Below are positions 1 to 5,007 of a DNA stretch of 7,844 nucleotides, piece after piece. Within the stretch, counting starts at the first letter, position 1. Each line of letters begins with the position of its first letter. This DNA is from a bacterium (GTDB taxonomy: Bacteria > Chloroflexota > Dormibacteria > UBA8260 > Bog-877): assembly GCA_021817185.1 (NCBI GenBank), contig JAKAVU010000136.1:1-7844 (forward strand), given 5' to 3'. A program made the translations under genes and the position numbers. The notes under the pieces are model-generated. The model ran no database searches. It was not told the DNA's origin and was given only the letters and a program-made list of their open reading frames with translations.

Positions 1-10
1 TGGCCGCGGG

Positions 11-16
11 TACAAT
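11..16 (+). promoter_or_regulatory. Putative -10 box of the tRNA-Gly promoter
   Basis: TACAAT is a close match to the bacterial -10 hexamer TATAAT. It would start transcription near position 23 and leave a leader of about 37 nt ahead of the tRNA. That leader contains an inverted repeat, GCCCGG (33-38) and CCGGGC (48-53), which would be removed when RNase P cuts the tRNA 5' end. The -35 region would lie at or beyond the window edge, so only half of the promoter can be judged. Confidence 0.5.
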
Positions 17-60
17 CTCGACGGTACGGGAAGCCCGGCCGAAGTGACCGGGCCTGTGTC

Positions 61-133
61 GCGGGAGTAGCTCAGTTGGTAGAGCGCTAGCCTTCCAAGC
101 TGGATGTCGCGAGTTCGAGTCTCGTCTCCCGCT
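61..133 (+). tRNA. tRNA-Gly, anticodon TCC
   Basis: A complete cloverleaf of 73 nt can be drawn. The acceptor stem pairs GCGGGAG (61-67) with CTCCCGC (126-132). The D arm carries the usual AGCTCAGTTGGTAGAGC pattern. The anticodon stem pairs CTAGC (87-91) with GCTGG (99-103) around the loop CTTCCAA, placing anticodon TCC at 94-96, which reads GGA and GGG glycine codons. The T stem GCGAG/CTCGT closes the loop TTCGAGT (114-120). The discriminator base is T133, and the next bases are CCG, so the CCA tail is not encoded and must be added by CCA-adding enzyme. No second copy of the tRNA 3' end is visible in the window, so there is no direct sign of an integration att site. Confidence 0.97.
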
Positions 134-460
134 CCGCTCTCCACGTCAAGGGCCAATTTGATCTCAACTTCGAGCGCCTTGGCCGTAACTGCATCCGAAG
201 CACATCCAGACCCTGGAACTGTGAGATAAGCGCTCAAACTGAGCACGTGGAAAGACCGAGGGATACCGGCGCCAAACTGGATCAGCACAGCGCCCCGATC
301 GCCTGGGCCAGCGAAGTGAGCTTGGCCAGGGCGCAGCAGGCGCCCGCTCACGGTGCTCATCGCCGACGCTCCACCTGCCGGCCACGAGTTCGCGGCTGAG
401 CTGCACTCGCTCGGGGGCTCGCATGAGAGCTCTGCTCTCTTGACCGGTGCCGGACTTGGC
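134..460. other. Intergenic stretch, no recognisable gene
   Basis: This stretch lies between the tRNA and the antitoxin operator. Frames open here on the minus strand give low-complexity Arg/Pro/Ala-rich proteins without a recognisable domain and look like chance open frames in high-GC DNA. GGCCAA (151-156) and TTGGCC (179-184) could pair across 22 nt, but there is no T-run, so a tRNA terminator is not established. The stretch may be decayed DNA from whatever brought in the toxin-antitoxin pair beside the tRNA; that is inference. Confidence 0.4.
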
Positions 461-507
461 TGCCAGTAACACCCACTGGCAATAAGCCCTCGTGCGCAGC
501 ACTGGCA
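461..507 (+). promoter_or_regulatory. Candidate autoregulatory operator of the RHH/PIN locus
   Basis: TGCCAGT (461-467) and ACTGGCA (475-481) form a perfect 7+7 inverted repeat with a 7-nt spacer, ending 10 nt before the antitoxin GTG. A third copy of the right half-site, ACTGGCA, lies at 501-507 inside the first codons. Ribbon-helix-helix antitoxins typically bind short inverted or tandem sites over their own promoter and repress the operon, and both spacing and position fit that role. No clear -35/-10 pair or Shine-Dalgarno sequence is visible beside it. The same arms could also form an RNA hairpin if transcription starts upstream. Confidence 0.5.
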
Positions 508-896
508 CCGTGACCATCTCGCTCCCGGCTGAGCTCGCCGACGCGGCCGGTCGGCTGGCTCGGCAGGGGGGCCGCACCCGCAGCGCGCTGTTCCGGGAGG
601 GCCTCCGCCAGTGCGCGGAGCGGTGCCGCCGCTGCTATCGGACCTTCACCTACGGCGAGGCGCGCGCCTCGGCCGGCCACCTCACCCACGAGCAGCTGGC
701 CGGCGCGGTGAAACGGCGCCGCCGGTCTCGCCACTCAGCACCCGCTGGGTGCGCCTTGTCCTCGACACCAACGTCCTCGTCTCCGTCATCCACTTCGGCG
801 GCCGGCCGCTCCGCCTCCTCGGGACGGCGTTGCGGGACGAGCATCGCCTCGTCATCAGGAGCGCCAACCTCGACGAGCTGGGGGCCATCCTCCTAG
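492..896 (+). CDS. Ribbon-helix-helix antitoxin, C-terminus overrunning the toxin gene
   Basis: The first 75-80 residues look like a CopG/Arc-type ribbon-helix-helix antitoxin: a strand TVTISLP at residues 6-12, helix A around 13-25 (AELADAAGRLARQG), then helix B with the typical GRTRSALFREGLRQ at 27-40. Residues 54-76 (YGEARASAGHLTHEQLAGAVKRR) resemble the toxin-binding tail of such antitoxins. A dimer would be expected to bind the operator just upstream and neutralise the PIN toxin. From about residue 85 the frame reads through the start of the PIN gene for 49 more codons, giving Ser/Thr-rich sequence that is merely the wrong frame of PIN coding DNA. The original stop, expected near 720-748, therefore seems lost. 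A cysteine cluster (C41, C45, C48) sits where the family usually has aromatic or charged residues. The start is GTG 492; no good Shine-Dalgarno is seen. It may no longer be functional. Confidence 0.65.
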   Translation: MRSTGTVTISLPAELADAAGRLARQGGRTRSALFREGLRQCAERCRRCYRTFTYGEARASAGHLTHEQLAGAVKRRRRSRHSAPAGCALSSTPTSSSPSSTSAAGRSASSGRRCGTSIASSSGAPTSTSWGPSS

Positions 897-1270
897 AGGG
901 GTGCGGCTGGAGTTCAGACCGCACTCGTGCAGCTTGCGGTTAACTCGAGGCGTTGGGCGAGGTTGTCTCACCGTCCGGGTTGCCGCGCCTCGGCCGTGAC
1001 CGCGATGACGATGCGATCCTGGATATAGCCTCGGCGGGCCATGCCAGCGCCCTGGTCACCGGAGACACGGACCCGCTTACCCTTGCCACCTATGGCCAGG
1101 TCAGCATCGTGACGGTCGCCGACTTCGAGGACATTAGGTATCTCAACCTCCGCGCCCGAACTCTGAGCCAGTCGTACGGGCAGGACTGGCGCGGATCCGC
1201 GATGCCGCCCGCGGCCCAGACAGCAGTCAAGTCCCTTCGGTGCTGGTGTCTCTGTAGAGTCGTCTGGTGA
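749..1270 (+). pseudogene. PIN-domain (VapC-like, PIN_3) toxin interrupted by an in-frame TAA
   Basis: One reading frame carries a whole PIN-domain ribonuclease apart from a single TAA at 941-943. The N-terminal half starts at GTG 749 with RLVLDTNVLVS (first acid D6), followed by LDELGAILLE (E43). After the stop the same frame resumes with LEALGEVVSP, then RDRDDDAILD (D84, D86-D88) and ALVTGDTDPLTL (D106), ending with VTVADFEDI near residue 129. All four acidic positions expected of the Mg-dependent RNase site are kept. Gene callers will report two pieces, an upstream ORF ending at 943 and a downstream one from TTG 953. PIN_3 toxins are usually about 135-150 aa; here about 45 unrelated residues follow ADFEDI to the stop at 1268-1270, so the original end may also be lost. 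The simplest reading is recent inactivation by a nonsense mutation; a sequencing error or TAA readthrough is less likely. Confidence 0.8.
1255..1260 (+). promoter_or_regulatory. Putative -10 box for a leaderless methyltransferase mRNA
   Basis: TAGAGT matches the TAnnnT consensus and is separated by exactly 6 nt from the GTG at 1267. Transcription would start on or next to the start codon. It favours GTG 1267 over ATG 1273 as the start. No convincing -35 element is seen. Confidence 0.35.
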
Positions 1271-2085
1271 CCATGGATGCACTCGACGTCAACCGCAGAA
1301 ACTGGGACGATCGGGCCCGGGTGCATGGGCAGGACAGGCTCTACGATTCGGCGGCTCTGGTGGCGGGGGCGTCCTCGCTCACCGAGGTCGAGGAGGAAGC
1401 CATTCGCCGCGCCGTCGGCGATGTGGCTGGGCTGGACGTGATCCACCTGCAGTGCCACATCGGCTTCGACTCGATCAGCCTGGCCCGCGCCGGGGCCCAC
1501 GTGACCGGGCTGGACTTCTCGCCGGTCGCCCTGGCAAAGGCCGCGGCGCTCGCGGAGCGCTGTGGCGTCGAACTTTCCCTGGTCGAGGCTGACGTCTGCC
1601 ACCCACCCTCAGGCCTCCTCGGAAAATTTGATCTCGCCTACGCCACGATCGGAGTGTTGTGTTGGATCGGCGACATCGACCGCTGGATGGCAGCGGCTCA
1701 CGACCTGCTGCGGCCCGGGGGCCGCCTGGCCCTGGTCGAGCTGCACCCGCTCCAGAGCATGGTCGACACCACCGATCCGGCGGTGCTCGACTTCCCCTAC
1801 TGCTTCGATGGGCCACATGTGTTTGACGTCCCTGGCAGCTACACCGACCGCGCTGCCAGGATCGAGGCCACCAAGACGATCCAATATGCCCACAGCATCG
1901 GCGAGGTGGTCACTGCGGCCGTCGAGGCGGGCCTCGTGGTCCGCTGGCTCGCCGAGCGCACCGACTGGCCTCGAGACTACCGGGGTGACCTCGGTGGCCC
2001 CGAGGCCGACGGGCGCTACCGCCTCCGTCTTGGCGGCGAGCCCGTCCCGATACTGTTCACGCTGGTGGCGGAGCGTCCGGTCTGA
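1267..2085 (+). CDS. Class I SAM-dependent methyltransferase
   Basis: This 272-aa protein has the Rossmann-like fold of UbiE/Methyltransf_11/25-type enzymes, which move a methyl group from S-adenosylmethionine to a small molecule or other acceptor. Motif I is VIHLQCHIGFDSISLARAGA (residues 58-77), in the LQCH(I/F)GxD form known from a soluble methyltransferase subfamily. Motif II is VTGLDFSP (79-86), whose D83 should hold the SAM ribose. The acidic motif VEADV (106-110) is followed by FDLAYATIGVLCWIGDIDRW (121-140) and post-motif III LLRPGGRLALVELHP (147-161). The C-terminal third (about 162-272), with several Asp/Trp/Tyr residues, probably covers the substrate pocket. The substrate cannot be told from sequence. 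GTG 1267 or ATG 1273 could be the start; the GTG overlaps the last stop of the toxin remnant and lies 6 nt after TAGAGT. It converges on the thioredoxin gene. Confidence 0.88.
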   Translation: MTMDALDVNRRNWDDRARVHGQDRLYDSAALVAGASSLTEVEEEAIRRAVGDVAGLDVIHLQCHIGFDSISLARAGAHVTGLDFSPVALAKAAALAERCGVELSLVEADVCHPPSGLLGKFDLAYATIGVLCWIGDIDRWMAAAHDLLRPGGRLALVELHPLQSMVDTTDPAVLDFPYCFDGPHVFDVPGSYTDRAARIEATKTIQYAHSIGEVVTAAVEAGLVVRWLAERTDWPRDYRGDLGGPEADGRYRLRLGGEPVPILFTLVAERPV

Positions 2086-2192
2086 CCGGCTCCGATCCAC
2101 GGCCGCACTCTGGCAGCTTCCCTCGGCGGCGACCGCCAGCCCCTGGGTGTCGGACCAAGTCGAGGAAGCGGAGCTGCGCCGGCCCGGTCAGA
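2081..2192. terminator. Inverted repeats between convergent genes, possible bidirectional terminator
   Basis: TCTGACCGG (2081-2089) and CCGGTCAGA (2184-2192) are a perfect 9-bp inverted repeat; each arm contains the stop codon of one of the two converging genes. Inside, GCTTCCCTCG (2116-2125) pairs with CGAGGAAGC (2161-2169) with one bulged base. Together they could fold into one long interrupted hairpin in either transcript. There is no T-run, so classic intrinsic termination is not shown; the role as a shared 3' end structure is inference. Confidence 0.3.
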
Positions 2193-2574
2193 CGGCTTCT
2201 GCCGCCCGCTCTTCCTCCTCGGCCTTGGCAACCTCCCGGCGCACCTCATCCATGTCCAAGCCGCGTACGGCGTCGATCAACTTCGCCAGGGCGGGCGCGG
2301 GCCGGGCTCCCGGCTCCGAGAAGACCAGGATTCCGTCCCGGAAGATCATCAGGGTCGGTATCGACCTGATGCCCAGAGCCCCGGCCAGCTCTGGCTCGGC
2401 CTCGGTGTCGACCTTGCCGAAGACGATGTCCGGGTTGGCGTCGGAGGCCGCCTCGAAGACGGGCCCGAAGGCTCTGCAGGGCCCGCACCAGGCTGCCCAG
2501 AAGTCGACCAGGACGATACCCGGCCCAGTGACCGTGGTGTTGAAGCTGTCGCCGCCAAGTTTGACCGTTGCCAT
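2188..2574 (-). CDS. trxA: Thioredoxin
   Basis: This is a 128-aa cytoplasmic thioredoxin that reduces protein disulfides and is itself recharged by thioredoxin reductase. The active site WCGPC is at residues 29-33 (C30, C33) inside VLVDFWAAWCGPC, the cis-proline loop SIPT puts P73 opposite it, and D24 is the buried acid of the family. The core is of usual length (about 105 aa); a charged tail DMDEVRREVAKAEEEERAAEAV adds about 20 residues. The frame is open further upstream to 2703, but the real start is ATG at 2574-2572: GAGG lies 6 nt before it and thioredoxin homology begins right after MATVKLGGDSF. The promoter has a TATATT box and an ATAC/GTAT palindrome, suggesting control by a CsoR/CstR-type repressor. 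Neighbouring genes give no partner such as a reductase. Confidence 0.95.
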   Translation of the reverse strand: MATVKLGGDSFNTTVTGPGIVLVDFWAAWCGPCRAFGPVFEAASDANPDIVFGKVDTEAEPELAGALGIRSIPTLMIFRDGILVFSEPGARPAPALAKLIDAVRGLDMDEVRREVAKAEEEERAAEAV

Positions 2575-2616
2575 AACAACCTCAGAAATGCGCCGAAGTG
2601 GGTTCTGCTTCACATC

Positions 2617-2637
2617 AATATACACCCCCCGGGGTAT
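2617..2637 (-). promoter_or_regulatory. trxA promoter with CsoR/CstR-like operator
   Basis: On the minus strand TATATT (2622-2617) is a good -10 box, giving a transcript start near 2610 and a 5' leader of about 35 nt that contains the GAGG ribosome site. Directly upstream and overlapping it by three bases, 2620-2637 reads ATAC-ACCCCCCGGG-GTAT on the plus strand. That is an imperfect palindrome with ATAC/GTAT ends and a C-run/G-run core. Operators of CsoR-family repressors, including persulfide-sensing CstR, have this ATACCCC...GGGGTAT shape and are often found before thioredoxin, rhodanese and copper genes. Binding here would block the spacer between -35 and -10. No CsoR-family gene is in the window, so the regulator is inferred. 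Confidence 0.5.
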
Positions 2638-2724
2638 CCGTTGCGGATCGCCCGCCGAGGCCGCGTCGAGGCCCCGCGGTACCGTCACCCAGTTGCATCG
2701 CACCAGACCGTGCTGATACAGTAA

Positions 2725-2739
2725 CTTGCATCATGCAAG
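2725..2739. promoter_or_regulatory. Palindromic operator-like site CTTGCA-TCA-TGCAAG
   Basis: CTTGCA and TGCAAG form a perfect 6+6 inverted repeat with a TCA centre, in a locally AT-richer patch that includes TGATACAGT just upstream (2714-2722), a possible -10 region for plus-strand transcription. Short palindromes of the TTGCATnATGCAA type are typical of MarR/PadR-like winged-helix repressor sites. Neither such a regulator nor an obvious target gene starts here; trxA transcription begins 115 nt away in the other direction and the VOC gene 500 nt away. Confidence 0.4.
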
Positions 2740-2932
2740 GCGTGTGCCGTGATGCACGAACCGTGTCCGGATCCGGCACCCCCACCGGATTCAACGGGTC
2801 GAGTGAACGCGCGTGGGACGCGCTCAGGCAGTTCCGCGGTCGGCGGTCACCCACTGACCTAAGCTACCCCTCGGCCGGCATCGACGCATTCACCTGCCGG
2901 GCGCTGGGCGTCTGGCGATCGGGGCTTGCGCA

Positions 2933-2998
2933 CCGTGGCTCAATGATTGGCCACGGCGTCAGGTGTCCCACTGGAGAGCCCTGCTCCCAGTCGCGGAC
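2933..2998 (+). other. Two adjacent strong hairpins, possible structured RNA
   Basis: CCGTGGC (2933-2939) and GCCACGG (2950-2956) form a perfect 7-bp stem with a 10-nt loop. Eight nt later GTCC (2965-2968) pairs with GGAC (2995-2998) and encloses ACTGG-A-GAGC (2970-2979) paired with GCTC-CCAGT (2983-2991), a 9-bp stem with one bulged A and a 3-nt loop. Two compact stems this close, in DNA with no convincing gene, could belong to a small RNA or a decayed terminator; no T-run follows. High GC makes chance stems common. Confidence 0.2.
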
Positions 2999-3238
2999 GT
3001 TCATTCCTCCCGGAGCTAACCGGCGCCCGTCAACCGTGGAGTCGACAGTGGCGGTTGCTGGGATTGCTGACGTGCAGGGAGGCGGACGCCGAGCCAGAGC
3101 GGTCGTCCGGCGCAGCCTTCGATCCCATTTCCTGCCGGCCCGCACTGACCCACGGGCCGCCATGGTCTTCAGGCCGCAAGCCGACCACACTCAACGTTCG
3201 GCTCCGTGGGCGTGGGCCCGCGGCGCCGCTGGGTGTCC

Positions 3239-3649
3239 ATGACCGCGCAGACGACCAACCTGTTTGTGCGCCTCGCCCCAGTGCTGCACGTTGGGGACCT
3301 GGCCGCAGAGCGGGCATTCTATGAGCGCCTGGGTCTGCCGATAACGTACGAAGGGGAGGAGTACCCGGACTTCATCGCCTTTGGCGCCGGAGCAGCGGAG
3401 TTCGGCATCCAGCAATCCCCGGTTCCCAACGACCCCCAAAGCGTACTGACCTGGCAGATCCTGGTCTCAGACCTCGATGCGATGCTGGAGCGGTGCCGGA
3501 ATGCCGGACTGGTCTGCCAGGTGGAGGAGAATAACCCGGCACCCGGGTGGAGTTACCGGCGGATCATCCTGGAGACTCCGAGCGGCTATCGGCTGGCCCT
3601 CGAAGGTCCGAACGAGGCAGGACGGATCGGGGCCCCGGACGGCGAGTGA
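3239..3649 (+). CDS. VOC (glyoxalase/bleomycin-resistance fold) family protein
   Basis: The 136-aa product has the paired beta-alpha-beta-beta-beta layout of the vicinal oxygen chelate superfamily. The first module is about residues 10-58 (LAPVLHVGDLAAERAFYERLGLPITYEGEE, ending AAEFGIQQ). The second is about 70-122 (TWQILVSDLDAMLERCRNAGL, ending IILETPSGYRLALEGP). E122 is at the usual place of a metal-ligand glutamate and H17 in VLHV may be another; the full metal triad cannot be assigned by eye. Members include glyoxalases, dioxygenases, isomerases and drug-binding proteins, and this one is too generic to place. The start is taken as ATG 3239; in-frame GTGs at 3206 and 3233 add only Arg/Gly-rich residues before the fold. 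It stands alone with no partner enzyme, followed by GGCAG/CTGCC (3735-3739/3746-3750), a weak terminator candidate. Confidence 0.85.
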   Translation: MTAQTTNLFVRLAPVLHVGDLAAERAFYERLGLPITYEGEEYPDFIAFGAGAAEFGIQQSPVPNDPQSVLTWQILVSDLDAMLERCRNAGLVCQVEENNPAPGWSYRRIILETPSGYRLALEGPNEAGRIGAPDGE

Positions 3650-3897
3650 TCGGGGGTTCGGCACTCAATCGAGGAGTGGCCCGCAAGTGTGAGCAGTTAT
3701 GCCCAGCGCGCCCTGGTGCGGGGCCATCCCGGGCGGCAGGACCCGCTGCCTATTAGCACCGGCCGGACCCAGGGTCGGTTGGCCCCGGCTCCAGACATGG
3801 GCCACAACCCGGGTGGCGGTGCGGGTGCACGGTGGCCGATGCGCCACTGCCGGTCAGTGGGCCAGGCCGCGGGCTGCTGCTTCGAGGCGGCGTCCCG

Positions 3898-3903
3898 TAC
3901 CCT
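3898..3903 (+). promoter_or_regulatory. Putative -10 box for a leaderless transporter mRNA
   Basis: TACCCT fits TAnnnT and is separated by exactly 6 nt from ATG 3910, as expected when transcription starts at the start codon. TACC and GGTA around CTTTT also make a small inverted repeat (3898-3909). No ribosome-binding site is visible, which agrees with a leaderless message. Upstream, CCACTG (3844-3849) and CAGTGG (3855-3860) form a 6-bp hairpin of unknown role. Confidence 0.4.
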
Positions 3904-3909
3904 TTTGGT

Positions 3910-4911
3910 ATGACGCAAGCCAGTGGCAAGTCCCGAACTCGGGCAGGGTTCATCGACCGCTTCTCTCCCCTGTTCATCACCGTGGCGGCGGCGCTCTGGG
4001 CGGCGGATGCCTACTTTCGGCCAGCTCTGGTCCGTGACGGCCTCACATCCAGCCAGATCGTGCTGGTCGAGGACCTGCTGATCGCCCTCTGCTTCATCCC
4101 CTTCGCCGCCACTGTGGCCCGCGAGCTCAGATCCGCGTCCTGGCGAACCTGGCTGGCCCTGGCCGTGATCGCGGCGGGTCCCCAGGCCTTCGCCACGGTT
4201 CTATTCACTCGCTCGCTCGCCTACGCCACCACACCGGGAGCGGAGTCGGAGGTCTACCTCCTGTATCTGCTACAGCCCGTCTTCGGGCTCACGCTGTCGT
4301 GGCTGATCCTGCACGAGCGACGTCCCCGCTCCTTCTGGCCGCTGGCTGCGGTCGCACTGGTGGGCGCCTACCTCATCGTGATCGCTCAGGTCCCGGGAGC
4401 ACCGAGCGGGCAACTGCTGGCAGCCGCCTTCGTGCTCGGCGCGGTCGCCCTGTGGGCCGCCGGGACGGTCTTCGGCCGGGTGGCACTCGCCGGGGTGTCC
4501 TTCACCACCACCTCAGCCATGCGCTTCGCCCTGGCATTGCCCATCCTGCTGGTGCTGATGCTGGCCACCAACGGTGGCCTGGACGGGTTCTCGAAGTACG
4601 CCCCGAGCCAGCTGCCCGCGTTCCTGGGAATCGCTCTGGTGCCCGGAGTACTCGCCATGGTTCTCTACTACCGCTCTCTCTCGGCGACGCCCGCCTCCAT
4701 CTCGACGCTGGCAGAGCTCGGCTACCCGGCAGCGCTGTTCTTGGTCTTCTCCCTGCCCAGCCCCTATGGGTTCGGAGCCCCGCTTCGACCCACCGAACTC
4801 CTCGGTGCACTGATCCTGGTGAGCGCGGTCACGGCGATGAACTTCCTCAAAACCAAAGAGAGGATTGTGATCAAGCGTGACCCCTCGGTGCGGGCGACGG
4901 TCGGCGGATAG
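3910..4911 (+). CDS. EamA/DMT-superfamily permease, ten membrane helices
   Basis: The 333-aa product is a membrane protein with two EamA-like halves of about five helices each. Hydrophobic segments lie near residues 19-37, 48-70, 79-98, 113-134, 142-160, 169-190, 200-220, 235-254, 262-282 and 296-312. Family landmarks are AALWAADAYFRPAL in helix 1, LILHERRPR after helix 4 (the usual LGE/LHE-R turn), and LYYRSLSATPASISTLAELGYPAALFL in helices 8-9, which matches the conserved end of the second EamA repeat. Such permeases mostly export amino acids, their derivatives or other small metabolites; the substrate here is unknown. The positively charged N-terminus (GKSRTRAGF) and C-terminus (KTKERIVIKR) predict both ends inside. 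The frame is open back to 3832, but ATG 3910 fits the family start and lies 6 nt after TACCCT. Confidence 0.9.
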   Translation: MTQASGKSRTRAGFIDRFSPLFITVAAALWAADAYFRPALVRDGLTSSQIVLVEDLLIALCFIPFAATVARELRSASWRTWLALAVIAAGPQAFATVLFTRSLAYATTPGAESEVYLLYLLQPVFGLTLSWLILHERRPRSFWPLAAVALVGAYLIVIAQVPGAPSGQLLAAAFVLGAVALWAAGTVFGRVALAGVSFTTTSAMRFALALPILLVLMLATNGGLDGFSKYAPSQLPAFLGIALVPGVLAMVLYYRSLSATPASISTLAELGYPAALFLVFSLPSPYGFGAPLRPTELLGALILVSAVTAMNFLKTKERIVIKRDPSVRATVGG

Positions 4912-4923
4912 ACCAGCCAACTG

Positions 4924-4961
4924 GACCCCGGTCACCTCGGCTTGGGGTCGGACGTGACCGG
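4924..4961 (+). terminator. Overlapping hairpins downstream of the permease gene
   Basis: GACCCC (4924-4929) can pair with GGGGTC (4944-4949), and CCGGTCAC (4928-4935) can pair perfectly with GTGACCGG (4954-4961). The two stems share CC at 4928-4929, so they exclude each other. The structure starts 13 nt after the permease stop and ends 35 nt before the next promoter box, a natural place for a transcript end. No T-run follows, so the mechanism is unclear. Confidence 0.35.
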
Positions 4962-4995
4962 CCAGCACGGAAGCGGCGCCACCTCGGCAAGGACC

Positions 4996-5001
4996 TAAGC
5001 T
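4996..5001 (+). promoter_or_regulatory. Putative -10 box for a leaderless small-protein mRNA
   Basis: TAAGCT fits TAnnnT and lies exactly 6 nt before ATG 5008, with no ribosome-binding site between. This is the main support for a real gene starting here. No clear -35 hexamer is visible. Confidence 0.45.
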
Positions 5002-5007
5002 TGTGCC

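Larger units (their letters stand above)
2640..3238. other. Long stretch without a convincing gene
   Basis: About 600 nt separate the trxA promoter from the VOC gene. A plus-strand frame is open from ATG 2733 to TGA 3240-3242, overlapping the VOC ATG as ATGA. However, its product is Arg/Ser/Pro/Gly-rich with no domain, and the third codon positions sampled are less G/C-biased than in neighbouring genes, so it is not called. Minus-strand frames are similar. The stretch does hold an orphan palindrome (2725-2739) and two close hairpins (2933-2956, 2965-2998), listed separately. It may be decayed coding DNA or a regulatory/ncRNA region. Confidence 0.45.

Noticed and set aside
164..734. Minus-strand open frames across the tRNA-antitoxin spacer (137 and 125 aa)
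   Set aside because: Low-complexity Arg/Ala/Pro products, antisense to the recognisable RHH antitoxin; chance open frames in high-GC DNA.
61..1270. Integration of a mobile element at tRNA-Gly
   Set aside because: A toxin-antitoxin locus beside a tRNA is suggestive, but no integrase and no second copy of the tRNA 3' end could be found in the window.
953..1270. Separate small gene starting at TTG 953
   Set aside because: It is in the same frame as the PIN N-terminal half, separated by a single stop codon, and contains only the second half of that domain.
155..1635. AATTTGATCTC occurring near 155 and again near 1625
   Set aside because: An 11-nt match without extension; one copy is inside methyltransferase coding sequence, so most likely coincidence.
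1562..2716. 384-aa plus-strand frame through the methyltransferase and trxA
   Set aside because: It is the out-of-frame shadow of the methyltransferase and the antisense of trxA, with Ser/Arg/Pro-rich composition and no domain.
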